Assembly: GCA_958428365.1 (NCBI GenBank)
Contig: CAUAFT010000007.1
Coordinates: 86,008-150,007, forward strand
DNA from: an uncultured Lachnospiraceae bacterium
Lineage (GTDB): Bacteria; Bacillota; Clostridia; Lachnospirales; Lachnospiraceae
Reading direction: 5' to 3'
Length of the DNA stretch: 64,000 nucleotides
Position 1 is the first letter of the stretch; every line of letters starts with the position of its first letter. The notes under the pieces were generated by a model, which saw nothing but the letters and a program-made list of their open reading frames with translations, had not been told where the DNA came from and searched no databases. Position numbers and translations under genes: made by a program. Below are positions 1 through 9,886 of this stretch, piece after piece.

Positions 1-473
1 GCGTCATTCCCCTCTTCAAAAAGCAGATTGAAGCCGGCGGACCGGTGACCGTCACCCACCCGGATATTATCCGTTATTTTATGACGATCCCTGAGGCGGT
101 CTCGCTGGTGCTCCAGGCGGGCGCCTATGCCAGAGGAGGAGAAATCTTTGTGCTGGATATGGGAGAACCTGTAAAAATCCTGGATCTTGCAAAAAATCTG
201 ATTCTTTTATCAGGACATAAGCCGGATGAGGATATCAGGATTACATTTACCGGTTTAAGACCGGGAGAAAAGCTGTATGAAGAGATGCTCATGGAAGAAG
301 AGGGCATGCAGGAGACGGAGAATAAACTGATTCATATTGGTAAGCCCATTGAAATGGATGAGGAACATTTTCTGATGCAGCTGGAAAATCTGAAAGAATA
401 TGTAGAGAATGAGCCAGATGATATCCGGGAATATGTAAAGCAGCTCGTGCCAACTTATGTACCTAAGAAATGA
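1..473 (+). CDS. CapD/FlaA1-like nucleoside-diphosphate-sugar dehydratase/epimerase, C-terminal part
   Basis: This gene enters from the left edge; its codons are in phase from position 3, so no start is visible. The visible ~156 residues match the end of the polysaccharide_synt_2 family. The conserved HPDIIRYFMTIPEAV segment is followed by GEIFVLDMGEPVKI and LRPGEKLYEE, which are typical of membrane-associated UDP-sugar 4,6-dehydratases or epimerases. The NAD-binding and catalytic YxxxK parts lie outside the window. Such enzymes make modified amino sugars for surface glycans. It ends 10 bases before the Wzz-like gene, so the two are probably co-transcribed. The exact sugar cannot be inferred from this fragment. 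Confidence 0.85.
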   Translation, partial: VIPLFKKQIEAGGPVTVTHPDIIRYFMTIPEAVSLVLQAGAYARGGEIFVLDMGEPVKILDLAKNLILLSGHKPDEDIRITFTGLRPGEKLYEEMLMEEEGMQETENKLIHIGKPIEMDEEHFLMQLENLKEYVENEPDDIREYVKQLVPTYVPKK

Positions 474-483
474 GGAGAGATTG

Positions 484-1941
484 ATGAGTGAGAATGTAAA
501 TGGCTGGAACCGTTCACAGGAGCGGGAAATCAGCATTCGGGATCTGTTTTGGAAAATCTTATATGGCTGGAGATTTTTAATTGCCAGCGCTTTGGTCTTT
601 GCAGTGTTATTTGGGGGATACTCTTACATGAAAAGCCGGGAGTATGTAAAAAATACGGGAGAGCAGAAGAATGTTTCCATAGAAGAAATGGAAAAAAGCC
701 TGAGTACCGAAGAGCAGAAAGAGGTGGAACAGGCGAAGAACATACAGCAGCAGATAGAAGAAAAAGAGAAATATCAGAAGGAATCCATTCTCATGAATCT
801 GGATGCCTATCATCAAAACAGAAGGATCCTGCAATATTATGTGGATACGAATTACACCTGGAGTCTGAACAGAGAAAATGAGGAGGATTATGTCAAAGAA
901 CTGTTAAATGGTTATACGGCTTATGTTAGTACCCAGGGTGTCCTGAATGATATGAAAGATATGGCGGACTGGGAAGAAGCGGATGTCTACATCGGAGAAT
1001 TGATTTCCGTAAATAATACGGAGGACGTAAAAAATGATTCCAATACCTTTAATGTCTGTGTGACGGGGAGAGACCAGGAGATGGTACAGGAACTGTCTGA
1101 CGCAGTAGAAAAAGCGATGACAGGGTATCAGGCTCTTCTCGCTGAGAAGATTGGGGTTCATGAACTTGTGCTGGTGGATAGTTATGAAAGTGCGTTTGTC
1201 AATGAGGAACTGGCAGGGCAGCAGGAGGAATTGAACGCTTCTATTTCTGACTTTAAGACGCAGTTGACTGCATTAACGGACAACTTCAGCGAGGTACAAA
1301 AGCAAATTCTGAGTGGAAGCAAGGAGGAAGGCGGACAGCAGGAGCAGGAGAACGCTGTGCTCAAAGCCAGTGTCAGTAAAAAATATATTTTACTGGGAGC
1401 TTTTGCGGGAATCTTTTTGAGCGCTCTTTGGATAGCGCTGTGTTATATCCTGAGCAAAAAAATTAAGAATGCGGAGGAGATTCAACAATTATACGGACTT
1501 CGTATTCTGGGCAGTATGAACTCAATGGGAGAGGAGAAGAAAAAACGTTTCTTATCCTCAGTGGATGACTGGCTGGCAAAAAAACAGGGAAAAGAAAATT
1601 GGACCAGTGAAGAAAAACGGGAATTAATTCTGACCAACCTTCTTGTGACCTGCAAAAAGGAAAATCTTCAAAATGTATTTTTTACCTCATCCCTGCATTT
1701 AGAGGAGGAGGAGAAAAAAGAGTTGTACTTCTTTGTGGAGAAGCTTGAGGAAGCAGGAATGAATGCTGTATTTGGAGAAAATATCATCCGCAATGCAAGA
1801 GCGTTCGAGCAGATGGCGGAGATGGGAAATGTGATTCTTGTGGAAAAAGCGGAGGGTACTTCCTATGAGACGCTGGAAAAACAGTTGATCTTATGTTCCG
1901 AGCAGGGAGTAAAACCGCTTGGTATAATCATGTTTGAGTAA
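484..1941 (+). CDS. Wzz/CpsC-like chain-length regulator with degenerate BY-kinase-like C-terminus
   Basis: This 485-residue protein has a transmembrane helix near residues 30-49, an extracytoplasmic coiled-coil region rich in E, K and Q, and a second helix at about 300-322. That layout is typical of polysaccharide co-polymerases that set glycan chain length. The cytoplasmic tail (about 325-485) looks like a CpsD-type tyrosine kinase fold: it has a VFFTSS strand where Walker A would begin and a VILVEKAEGTS strand near the end. However, the GxxGxGKS loop is replaced by an acidic HLEEEEKKE stretch, so ATP binding is unlikely. The ATG at 484 was chosen because AGGAGAG lies just upstream; an in-frame TTG at 457 has no such site. 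The kinase relationship is inferred from pattern only. Confidence 0.75.
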   Translation: MSENVNGWNRSQEREISIRDLFWKILYGWRFLIASALVFAVLFGGYSYMKSREYVKNTGEQKNVSIEEMEKSLSTEEQKEVEQAKNIQQQIEEKEKYQKESILMNLDAYHQNRRILQYYVDTNYTWSLNRENEEDYVKELLNGYTAYVSTQGVLNDMKDMADWEEADVYIGELISVNNTEDVKNDSNTFNVCVTGRDQEMVQELSDAVEKAMTGYQALLAEKIGVHELVLVDSYESAFVNEELAGQQEELNASISDFKTQLTALTDNFSEVQKQILSGSKEEGGQQEQENAVLKASVSKKYILLGAFAGIFLSALWIALCYILSKKIKNAEEIQQLYGLRILGSMNSMGEEKKKRFLSSVDDWLAKKQGKENWTSEEKRELILTNLLVTCKKENLQNVFFTSSLHLEEEEKKELYFFVEKLEEAGMNAVFGENIIRNARAFEQMAEMGNVILVEKAEGTSYETLEKQLILCSEQGVKPLGIIMFE

Positions 1942-1963
1942 TCGTTAATAGGCAGAACAGGAA

Positions 1964-3970
1964 ATGGAACAGCAAAAAAAGAAACTAATAAAATTATATA
2001 TCTGGTTATTTTTTGGAATATTGCTGGGAATTGCAATAGGATTGATGAAGACAAGCGGCAGTTTTCAGACAGATTGCTTTTTCAACCAGGGCGAGGTCTA
2101 TGAATTTTCACCTGAAACCCTTGGGAAGTCCTCCGCAGTCTGGTATTATGACAATGCGCAGGGAACCTATACGATCATGACAGACAATGCAAGGAGGACG
2201 CTGCCTAAGATCAGCGTGTACAAATCCTGGTCCTATATCAGTCTGAACCTTGCTGATCTGAACCGGGAGAGTGTCACGGTTTCCTTCGCATTTTACGACA
2301 AAGATAAAAATATGCTGCTTAAACAGGAAAATGTATTGGTAACTGGCGATAACCTGATTCCGATCCAATATCCCGAAAAATTTCAGATGATCAAAATGAT
2401 TGTCAGAGATCAGGCGGGAGTCAGCTTTCGCATCCAGTCCATGCAGTTAAAAGATACTGAGATTGGCTTTTCTGCGAAGAGCTTTTTGCAGGGATTTGGC
2501 GAGACGCTTCTGGTCTATGTTCTCCTTACATTGCTGATTAACGTATTTTTAAATATCAGTCCGAAAAAGTGGGATTGGTATGCTCCCGTGGAGGTCCTGC
2601 AGTATGTCTACATCTTACTTGGCAACTATCTGGGAGAGAAATGGATCAGGGGTTTGGATAAGAAGTTAAAGAGCAGGGTCCGGAAGGTGCTATTCTGGTT
2701 TTTATTTACCTATACAATGATCTATCAGGCATTGGATCTGTATGTGGACAGCGATCACTATAAATATGGAATCTTAGTCAGCGCTCTGATCCTGGCAGCC
2801 ATTGGGGTGTTTTCCTGGGAGAGAACGCTTCATTATGTTCGTTGGAGCGGAATCCTTCCGGTTACCTGGCTGGTATTTTGGGTGGGAGTGTGTATTTCTG
2901 ACCTTGCTGTCAGCAAACAGTTTAAATTCATAGGATATGTATTTTTATTAAGCGTCGGATTCTTTTTCTTTCTCTGGAACCATATGGAAAAACCAAAGCA
3001 GATCCGAAACGATATGATCCGGGGACTGGAATGTACGTTTCCGGTGGTTGTGATTTACTGCATGTTTTTCAGGCAGAACATGGATGGAATTTTTTACAAC
3101 GGGGTCTATCACAACAGGCAGGATATGGCGTTATATGCGTTGATGATGTTGATCGCATTTTTGTCTGAGATTATTTATTATATGTTTTACAGCAGCTCAA
3201 AGGCGAAGGAAAGATGGGTGGCGCTGTATATTGTCGGAGCGGTATTGAGTATTTATTTTCTCTGGCAGACGCAGGTGCGGACTTGTCTGGTCGCGGGGGC
3301 GCTGTCCCTGGGGTTCTTTTTCTACATGTTGTGGAAGGAGAAGAAGATCCAGTATAAAAAGAGCAGGCTTATAGCGGCAGTCATTTGTTCCGTATTGGTA
3401 ACAGTCGTCGTGCACCTTTGCGTATCCGGTCTTCCGGCGCTGCTCCATACAAATCTGGTGTATAAGAGCGACCGTTATGACGCGGTCTATGAGGAACTGC
3501 AGACGGAGGAGCTGGATAAAAACGTACTCAAAAAGACAAGATCCGTTACGGAGATACACAAAAAAGCTATTTGGAAACAGTATCTCAGAAAATTGAATTT
3601 ATTGGGAAATGAAAAGCGTTTGATCGTATATGAAAAAACAACCATGGCATATAACGGCTTTTTGGAAATTGCATACCGCTATGGAATTTTTATACTGATT
3701 CCATATGCAGGGTTGTTGCTGCTCTGCCTGTACCGCGCAGTGCGGGAGGGAGGATATTTGATGATGGCGACCACCCTGTCCTTTGGGATGGTAATGTTGA
3801 CACAAAATATAGAACAGCCTTTTGCACATCCTTTGTGGATGGTCTTTTATCTGGGGATGGGAATCTGGTTCACAGATCCTCCCATCAGAAAAAGCACAAA
3901 GGGCATGGGAAACAGGATTTATGCATGGATAAAGGAGGAGAGAAAGCAACATGAAAAAGCGGATTTTTAG
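1964..3970 (+). CDS. Polytopic membrane protein, probable Wzy/O-antigen-ligase-like polymerase
   Basis: This 668-residue membrane protein has one N-terminal helix (about residues 10-28), a soluble outer segment of roughly 130 residues, and then about ten hydrophobic helices. A large outer loop lies between the late helices, around residues 495-545. The end has the pattern NGFLEIAYRYG, hydrophobic helix, then MLTQNIEQPFAHPLWMVFYL, as in Wzy_C/O-antigen ligase families. It lies between the chain-length gene and wall-enzyme genes, which suits a repeat-unit polymerase. The ribosome site is weak. The soluble insertion after the first helix is unusual for Wzy. Its 3' end overlaps the next gene by 20 bases. 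It could instead be a ligase. Confidence 0.6.
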   Translation: MEQQKKKLIKLYIWLFFGILLGIAIGLMKTSGSFQTDCFFNQGEVYEFSPETLGKSSAVWYYDNAQGTYTIMTDNARRTLPKISVYKSWSYISLNLADLNRESVTVSFAFYDKDKNMLLKQENVLVTGDNLIPIQYPEKFQMIKMIVRDQAGVSFRIQSMQLKDTEIGFSAKSFLQGFGETLLVYVLLTLLINVFLNISPKKWDWYAPVEVLQYVYILLGNYLGEKWIRGLDKKLKSRVRKVLFWFLFTYTMIYQALDLYVDSDHYKYGILVSALILAAIGVFSWERTLHYVRWSGILPVTWLVFWVGVCISDLAVSKQFKFIGYVFLLSVGFFFFLWNHMEKPKQIRNDMIRGLECTFPVVVIYCMFFRQNMDGIFYNGVYHNRQDMALYALMMLIAFLSEIIYYMFYSSSKAKERWVALYIVGAVLSIYFLWQTQVRTCLVAGALSLGFFFYMLWKEKKIQYKKSRLIAAVICSVLVTVVVHLCVSGLPALLHTNLVYKSDRYDAVYEELQTEELDKNVLKKTRSVTEIHKKAIWKQYLRKLNLLGNEKRLIVYEKTTMAYNGFLEIAYRYGIFILIPYAGLLLLCLYRAVREGGYLMMATTLSFGMVMLTQNIEQPFAHPLWMVFYLGMGIWFTDPPIRKSTKGMGNRIYAWIKEERKQHEKADF

Positions 3971-6900
3971 TTTTGCCCTGGCATGCGTGATGCTCTTTGG
4001 TTCAGATGGCATCATCTATGCGGCGGAGACAGCCGGGGATGGAACCGTACAGGAAGCGGATTTCCAGGAAGAATCAGATCCGGTGGAGGAAGAGTCAGAA
4101 GATTTACAGGAGGATCCTTCCGATACCGGGGAAGAATCTGCGCTGTTATCCGACCAGGAACAGACCCTGCAAGAGGAGACGGAGGATCCGGCAGAGTCCG
4201 TGGCAGAGGAAGAAGAGACGGAAGAGACGGAAAGCGCTGCAGAATCTGAAACGGAGAATACAGATATGTCGGACGCGGATCCGGTGGTGATAGAGACGGA
4301 GAACGTATCCAGACTGGGAAGCGAAAAACCGGTCGCCCCGGTTCTTACGATGACGGGCTGCCGTTACGATTATGTAAACTTAAGCTGGAAAGCGCTGGAG
4401 CTTCCTGAGGAAGACAGCGGTTACTATATCTACAGCATTGAGAATGGAACCGCAAAGATCATTGCAGAATTTGAGCGGACGGCTCAGGGTTATACCATAT
4501 ATGGATATACCAATGGGGTGAAAAATGCAGAGTCTTCCGGAAGTGTTGGAAATCTCACCACACTGAGTTATCAGGAAAAAAATGTTGTACATAATAAGAC
4601 CTATCAGTTTCAGGTAGCTGCCTATGTGGATAAGAGTACCCAGGAGCAGATAGGAGATTTATCCAATGTGGTTACAGCTACTCCAAAGATTGAGGCGCCG
4701 GTGATGAAATCAGCGGTGGAACAGTCTTACAATACGGCGGTCATTACCTGGCAGACGACAAATGACAGTCCCGACGGCTATGAAGTATATCGAAAAGCGG
4801 ATGGAGAATCTTCTTACCAAAAGATTGCCACGGTAAAGACGGGATCTTATACGGACAAGACACTGACCGTAGGAACGAAGTATTATTACAGAGTGAGAAG
4901 CGTCAAGACTCTTTCCGGAGGAAGCACGATCTATTCCGAATATACATCGGCAAAAAGTGTGAAGACCACGTTGACCATTACTACGATGAAAGCGGCGTCA
5001 GCCAGCTATACCAGTATCACAGTGAGCTGGGGAAAAGTGAGCGGAGCAAATAGTTACGACATCTACCGCAGTACTTCAAAAAATGGTAAGTATACGAAAC
5101 TTGCCACGATTCCAAGCGGCACGACGGTAAAATATACCGACAAAAAGCTGACTACAGGAAAGACCTATTATTATAAAGTGCGCGCCTGCTTCTCATCAGG
5201 GAAGACGAAGGTATACTCTTCCTATTCCAATATCTGCAGTGCAAAGGTAGTACCGGCGGCGCCAAAGACCGTCTCGGTATCCTCTGTAAATTATAATACA
5301 TTGAAGATCAAATGGAGCAAGGTCAGCGGAGCAAACGGCTATGGGATTTACCGCAGCACATCGCAGAATGGGAAGTATACGAAGATAGCCATGGTTAAGA
5401 GCGGTTCGACTCTCAGTTATAAGGATACGAAGCTGACCACAGGAAAAAGATATTATTATAAGATTCGTGCCTATCGAACTGTGAATAAATCCAAGGTCTA
5501 CGGAAAATATTCGGCGGTGAAGTCGAAAGTACCGATTCCGGCAAAGGTCACCGGCTTAAAGGCAGCGCCTGTCAATGCCAATAAGATCAAACTGACCTGG
5601 AATAAAGTAAGCGGAGCAAAATCCTATACGATCTACCGCAGCACCTCGAAAAACGGAACTTATAAAGCCGTAAAAACAGGATGTACTAAGACCAGTTACA
5701 CAAATTCCAAGCTGACAAACGGAAAGAAATATTATTATAAAGTTGCAGCAGTCAGAGGAAAGACCAGTGGAAACCTGAATACCTGTGTATCCGCAAAAGC
5801 AGTATCCCTGAGTGTGGATCATGCTTCCATAACAATCCAAAAGGGGGCAAAACAGAAGATCAAGGCAACGGCAAGCCCGAAAGCAACCGTGAAATGGTCT
5901 ACTTCCAATAAGAAGATTGCAAAGGTCAGCTCCGGAGGTACGATTACCGGGGTGAAGGTGGGAAGTACGAAAATTACGGTAAAAGCCAACGGGGTCACCA
6001 AAACCGTCCAAGTGAAGGTAGTTCCGGCGGCACCAAAAATCAGCTCGGTTTCCTCCACAAATTATAATACCCTGACGGTGAAGTGGAAGAAGGTCAGCGG
6101 GGCAGATGGCTATGTACTGTACCGCAGCACCTCGAAAAACAGCGGCTATAAGAAGGTTGCAGCCTTAAAGTCATCCAAGACCAGTTATAAGGATACGAAG
6201 CTCACCACGGGAAAGAGATATTATTATAAGATCCGTGCCTATGAGACGGTAAAAAAATCCAAGGTCTACGGAAAATATTCGGCAGTGAAGTCGAAAATAC
6301 CGATTCCGGCAAAGGTCACTGGCTTAAAGGCAGCGCCTGTCAATGCCAATAAGATTAAGCTGACCTGGAGCAAGGTAAGCGGAGCAAAATCCTATACGAT
6401 CTACCGCAGCACCTCGAAAAACGGAACTTATAAAGCCGTAAAAACAGGATGTACTAAGACCAGTTACACAAATTCCGGTTTAAAAAATGGCACAAAATAT
6501 TATTATAAGATTGCGGCGGTCAGAGGAAAGACCATTGGAGTGCAGAGTAGTTATGTGTCCGCAAAAGCCGCGTCGCTGACCGTGAGCGACACTTCGGTAA
6601 CGATCCAGCAGGGAGTCACGAGAAAGGTTACCGCTACGGCAAGTCCAAAAGCAACTGTAAAATGGTCCTCCTCCAATACGAAGGTGGCGAAAGTGTCATC
6701 CGGCGGTACGATTACCGGAGTGGGAGCAGGAACAGCTAAGATCTATGCGAAGGCAAACGGACTTACCAAGACGATTACCGTGAAAGTGAAAAAACGGCTG
6801 AATGGAATCGACGTGTCTAAATGGCAGGGAGACATTGACTTTAACGCAGTAAAAAAAGCGGGAGTCGATGTGGTCATGATCCGTGTTTACAACGGATACA

Positions 6901-7376
6901 GCGAAGATCCGTATTTTGAGACAAATTATAAGAAGGCGAAGGCGGCAGGTCTCAACATAGGAGTGTATTATTACACCTATGCTACAAGCGCCCAGCAGGC
7001 ACAGCAGGACGCGATGACGGTACTTGGCATCTTAAATGGCAGAAGCCTTCAGTATCCGGTTGCCATTGATATGGAGGATGCAAGTCTGCTAAACGGACTC
7101 AGCAACGCAGACCGGACGGATATCCTGTGGACTTTCTGCAGTACGATCCAGCAGAACAGCAAATACAAATATGCACTCTATGCGAATCTGAACTGGCTGA
7201 ACAATTATTTTGAGAACAACCGTTTAGTCGGAATGCCGATCTGGATCGCCAGATATTGCGACCCATCTTTGGGACACCGTTACACCGGAGCCGGAAATGT
7301 GTTCATGTGGCAGTATTCCAGTCAGGGAACCCTGCCGGGAATCAACGGTTATGTGGATATGAACTATGTCTATTAG
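3951..7376 (+). CDS. Secreted Fn3/Big_2 repeat protein with C-terminal GH25 lysozyme domain
   Basis: This is a 1141-residue secreted protein. A signal peptide covers about residues 1-25 and ends in YAAE. An acidic Glu/Ser/Asp-rich stretch follows (about 26-120), then several fibronectin type III-like domains with the motif SGAxxYxIYRSTSKNG...TGKxYYYKVRA. Two bacterial Ig-like (Big_2) domains lie near 620-690 and 880-945. The GH25 muramidase domain occupies 950-1141, opening with GIDVSKWQGDIDF and containing the catalytic DME acidic motif in VAIDMEDA. It should cleave the MurNAc-GlcNAc bond of peptidoglycan outside the cell. AGGAGGAG precedes the ATG, which overlaps the upstream gene by 20 bases. 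A [Fn3-Fn3-Big_2] block is duplicated in tandem. Confidence 0.92.
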   Translation: MKKRIFSFALACVMLFGSDGIIYAAETAGDGTVQEADFQEESDPVEEESEDLQEDPSDTGEESALLSDQEQTLQEETEDPAESVAEEEETEETESAAESETENTDMSDADPVVIETENVSRLGSEKPVAPVLTMTGCRYDYVNLSWKALELPEEDSGYYIYSIENGTAKIIAEFERTAQGYTIYGYTNGVKNAESSGSVGNLTTLSYQEKNVVHNKTYQFQVAAYVDKSTQEQIGDLSNVVTATPKIEAPVMKSAVEQSYNTAVITWQTTNDSPDGYEVYRKADGESSYQKIATVKTGSYTDKTLTVGTKYYYRVRSVKTLSGGSTIYSEYTSAKSVKTTLTITTMKAASASYTSITVSWGKVSGANSYDIYRSTSKNGKYTKLATIPSGTTVKYTDKKLTTGKTYYYKVRACFSSGKTKVYSSYSNICSAKVVPAAPKTVSVSSVNYNTLKIKWSKVSGANGYGIYRSTSQNGKYTKIAMVKSGSTLSYKDTKLTTGKRYYYKIRAYRTVNKSKVYGKYSAVKSKVPIPAKVTGLKAAPVNANKIKLTWNKVSGAKSYTIYRSTSKNGTYKAVKTGCTKTSYTNSKLTNGKKYYYKVAAVRGKTSGNLNTCVSAKAVSLSVDHASITIQKGAKQKIKATASPKATVKWSTSNKKIAKVSSGGTITGVKVGSTKITVKANGVTKTVQVKVVPAAPKISSVSSTNYNTLTVKWKKVSGADGYVLYRSTSKNSGYKKVAALKSSKTSYKDTKLTTGKRYYYKIRAYETVKKSKVYGKYSAVKSKIPIPAKVTGLKAAPVNANKIKLTWSKVSGAKSYTIYRSTSKNGTYKAVKTGCTKTSYTNSGLKNGTKYYYKIAAVRGKTIGVQSSYVSAKAASLTVSDTSVTIQQGVTRKVTATASPKATVKWSSSNTKVAKVSSGGTITGVGAGTAKIYAKANGLTKTITVKVKKRLNGIDVSKWQGDIDFNAVKKAGVDVVMIRVYNGYSEDPYFETNYKKAKAAGLNIGVYYYTYATSAQQAQQDAMTVLGILNGRSLQYPVAIDMEDASLLNGLSNADRTDILWTFCSTIQQNSKYKYALYANLNWLNNYFENNRLVGMPIWIARYCDPSLGHRYTGAGNVFMWQYSSQGTLPGINGYVDMNYVY
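5247..6785 (+). repeat. Tandem duplication of a [Fn3-Fn3-Big_2] module
   Basis: Two successive blocks of about 257 residues, 5247-6017 and 6018-6785, have the same domain order. The central 177-base stretches 5532-5708 and 6300-6476 are almost identical at nucleotide level, with only a handful of differences. This points to a recent segmental duplication or gene conversion within the lysozyme gene. Confidence 0.9.
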
Positions 7377-7412
7377 ATGAGACAAAAGTTGACATAAAAG
7401 AATAGGAACAAA

Positions 7413-7462
7413 TTGTAAATCCAGATATTTTATACTATAATGTAGATAGAATATCTGGATTT
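7413..7462 (+). promoter_or_regulatory. Promoter for the C1 protease gene, inside a 13-bp inverted repeat
   Basis: A -35 TTGTAA (7413-7418), 17-base spacer and -10 TATAAT (7436-7441) form a good sigma-A promoter. Arms AAATCCAGATATT (7417-7429) and AATATCTGGATTT (7450-7462) form a perfect inverted repeat around the -10. The second arm runs into TTTTT, so the same sequence may also act as terminator for the lysozyme gene or as an operator. Confidence 0.65.
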
Positions 7463-7500
7463 TTTGTGTTCAGAAAACGTTTGCCACAAAGGAGAAGCCC

Positions 7501-9858
7501 ATGAAAAAAAGAATTACAGCTTTCCTCGTAGCAGCATCTATGCTGTTTACCATGTCACCCATAACGGCATATGCGGACAGTGAAGAGGAGGCGAAGGGAT
7601 ATCATCCCGTTGACCTGGAGCCACTACAGACAGAGACAGAACGATCCGGGCTGCGGGCCTACAGCGCCGACGGTAGTGAGGAATATCCACAAAAGTATGA
7701 CGCCAGAAGCCTGCTTCCAACAGTCAGAGACCAGGGGATTTATAATACCTGCTGGGCATTCTCTGCCATAGCCTCAGCGGAGGCTTCCATGATCGCTAAG
7801 GGACTTGCCACCAGTACTCTGAATCTGTCGGAGTATCATCTGGCATATTTTTTCTATCATCACGACAACGATCCTCTGGATAATACAAAAGGGGATGCAA
7901 CCTATGCCCTTACCAGTAACTTTGCGGATCAGGGCGGTAACTCCGCCTTTACCACCTGGGCACTGGCAGGATGGCAGGGGGCGGCGGGAGAAACGTTGTT
8001 TCCTTATTCCGGTCTGAGCAGCAGTAGTTCTTTGAGCAGCAGCTCAGCTTATGAGGATACGGCGCATATGCAGAATGCCTACTGGTTTTCCCTGGCGGAT
8101 CGATCCAAGGTGAAGCAGATGGTTATGGATTACGGTGCGGTCAACATGGCATACAGAGATATTTCAGCAAACTATGACAGTACCCGGACCTCCTACTATG
8201 ACAGCTCGGCAAGCGCCCAGACCGGAAACCACGCCGTGACCATCGTGGGCTGGGACGATACCTATGATAAGAGTAAGTTTACGGGTGCCAGCGGCGAGCC
8301 TTCTGCTGATGGCGCGTGGCTGGTGAGAAACAGTTGGGGAACTTCCACAGGGGAAAGCGGTTATTTCTGGATCTCCTATGAGGACGGAGCCATGGTGGAC
8401 ACCAATTCCATGGCGTTTGTCTTTGCGTTTGAGCAGGCGGATAATTATACCTATAACTATCAGTATGATGGAAGTAACAGTCTTGCCATGATAGCCGTGA
8501 ACAGCGGCGGCGAAGTGGCGAACCGGTTTACGGTCAAGACCAGCAGGAGACAGCTTTTAGAGGCGGCGGCAATCGGAATCTATGACACCAATGTCAGCTA
8601 TAAACTGAGTATTTATCTGGATCCTTCACAGGGGGATCCAAAGAGCGGGACCCTGAAATCCACGCAGAGCGGGGTGCTCACCGAGGCTGGGTATCACACG
8701 ATCCAATTACAGACGCCGGTGGTATTGGATCCGGGACATACGTTCTCCGTTGTCTTTGAGCTGACAAAGAGCAGTGGAAGCTCCATCAATCTATTTGTGG
8801 ATGCTTCGGGACAGAACGGTGGATGGATCCAATTCGTGAACAGCACGGCGGCAGGACAGAGTTTTTTGAGGAACAGTACCAGCTCCTCCTGGACGGATCT
8901 GCATACCATGTCATGCAGCGCCAGAGTCAAGGCGTTTACAAGGGCACAGGACTGCCTGCATACCAGCCAGACCACCACGGTGACAAAGGCAGACGCCACT
9001 ACGAAAACAGCGGGGAAAATCGTTACAACCTGTGATGGCTGCGGCGCTTCCATAAGTACCAGCAGTATTTCGGCACCGAATAAGATAACGTTAGGAGCCA
9101 CTTCCTATACTTATGACGGAAAGACGAAAAAGCCTTCCGTGAAGGTCTACGACAAGGCGGGAAATGTGATCTCTTCCGGCAATTATACGGTAACCTATGC
9201 AAGCGGCAGAAAGACGCCGGGAACCTATAAGGTGAAGGTGACTTTCAACTCTGCCAATTATACGGGAAGCCTGAGTACCTCCTTTAAGATTACGGTTGGA
9301 AAGGTCAAGGTATCGGCGGCTTCGCAGACGACGGATTCCATCACACTGAAATGGAAGAAGATCTATGGTGCCAGCAGATATGATATTTACCGTTATGACA
9401 GTACTAAGAAAAAATACGTCAGAATCAAAAGGATCAACAGTGGAAATACCGTAAAATACAAAGACACTTCTGTGAAAACAGGTAAGGCCTACAAATACAA
9501 GATACGGGCGTACTGCCAGAAGTACAAAACCTATGGCAGCTATTCGGAGATTTTAACCACGGGGACGAAGCCGAAAAAAGTTACTTCCCTGAAAGTGTCC
9601 GGCAGAAGTAAGACCTCCGTAAAACTCACCTGGAAGAAAGTGTCGGGAGCAAGCGGATATCAGATATACCGATATAATGCCTCCAGGAAAAAATATGTAA
9701 AGATCGCCACGATCAAAAGCGGAACCACCATAAAGTACAAAAACAGTAAATTGAAATCCGGGAAGACCTACCGGTATAAGGTAAGGGCATACCGGAGTGT
9801 AAATGGAAAGAATCTCTATGGAAGCTCTTCGGAAGCATTGAAGGTAAAGACGAAGTAG
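7501..9858 (+). CDS. Secreted C1-family (papain-like) cysteine protease with lectin-like and Fn3 domains
   Basis: This 785-residue protein has a signal peptide (1-25, ending AYADS). The papain-like domain has catalytic Cys84 in CWAFSA, preceded by the oxyanion Gln in VRDQG, His244 in GNHAVTIVGWDD, and Asn277 in VRNSWGT. A lectin-like beta domain follows at about 310-480, then a Cys-rich link (CLHTSQ, CDGCGA), an MBG/Ig-like domain with SYTYDGKTKKP (about 525-600), and two Fn3-like domains to the end. It should cleave proteins at the cell surface; the substrates are unknown. AAAGGAG precedes the ATG. The Fn3 repeats are of the same type as in the neighbouring lysozyme and amidase, so the three probably share a localisation or binding mode. 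Confidence 0.92.
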   Translation: MKKRITAFLVAASMLFTMSPITAYADSEEEAKGYHPVDLEPLQTETERSGLRAYSADGSEEYPQKYDARSLLPTVRDQGIYNTCWAFSAIASAEASMIAKGLATSTLNLSEYHLAYFFYHHDNDPLDNTKGDATYALTSNFADQGGNSAFTTWALAGWQGAAGETLFPYSGLSSSSSLSSSSAYEDTAHMQNAYWFSLADRSKVKQMVMDYGAVNMAYRDISANYDSTRTSYYDSSASAQTGNHAVTIVGWDDTYDKSKFTGASGEPSADGAWLVRNSWGTSTGESGYFWISYEDGAMVDTNSMAFVFAFEQADNYTYNYQYDGSNSLAMIAVNSGGEVANRFTVKTSRRQLLEAAAIGIYDTNVSYKLSIYLDPSQGDPKSGTLKSTQSGVLTEAGYHTIQLQTPVVLDPGHTFSVVFELTKSSGSSINLFVDASGQNGGWIQFVNSTAAGQSFLRNSTSSSWTDLHTMSCSARVKAFTRAQDCLHTSQTTTVTKADATTKTAGKIVTTCDGCGASISTSSISAPNKITLGATSYTYDGKTKKPSVKVYDKAGNVISSGNYTVTYASGRKTPGTYKVKVTFNSANYTGSLSTSFKITVGKVKVSAASQTTDSITLKWKKIYGASRYDIYRYDSTKKKYVRIKRINSGNTVKYKDTSVKTGKAYKYKIRAYCQKYKTYGSYSEILTTGTKPKKVTSLKVSGRSKTSVKLTWKKVSGASGYQIYRYNASRKKYVKIATIKSGTTIKYKNSKLKSGKTYRYKVRAYRSVNGKNLYGSSSEALKVKTK

Positions 9859-9886
9859 GAAAAATCTTGCAAAAAGGAAAAAGACA

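Noticed and set aside
4380..4592. Minus-strand reading frames inside the Fn3-rich genes
   Set aside because: They mirror repetitive coding sequence and have no ribosome sites or family resemblance.
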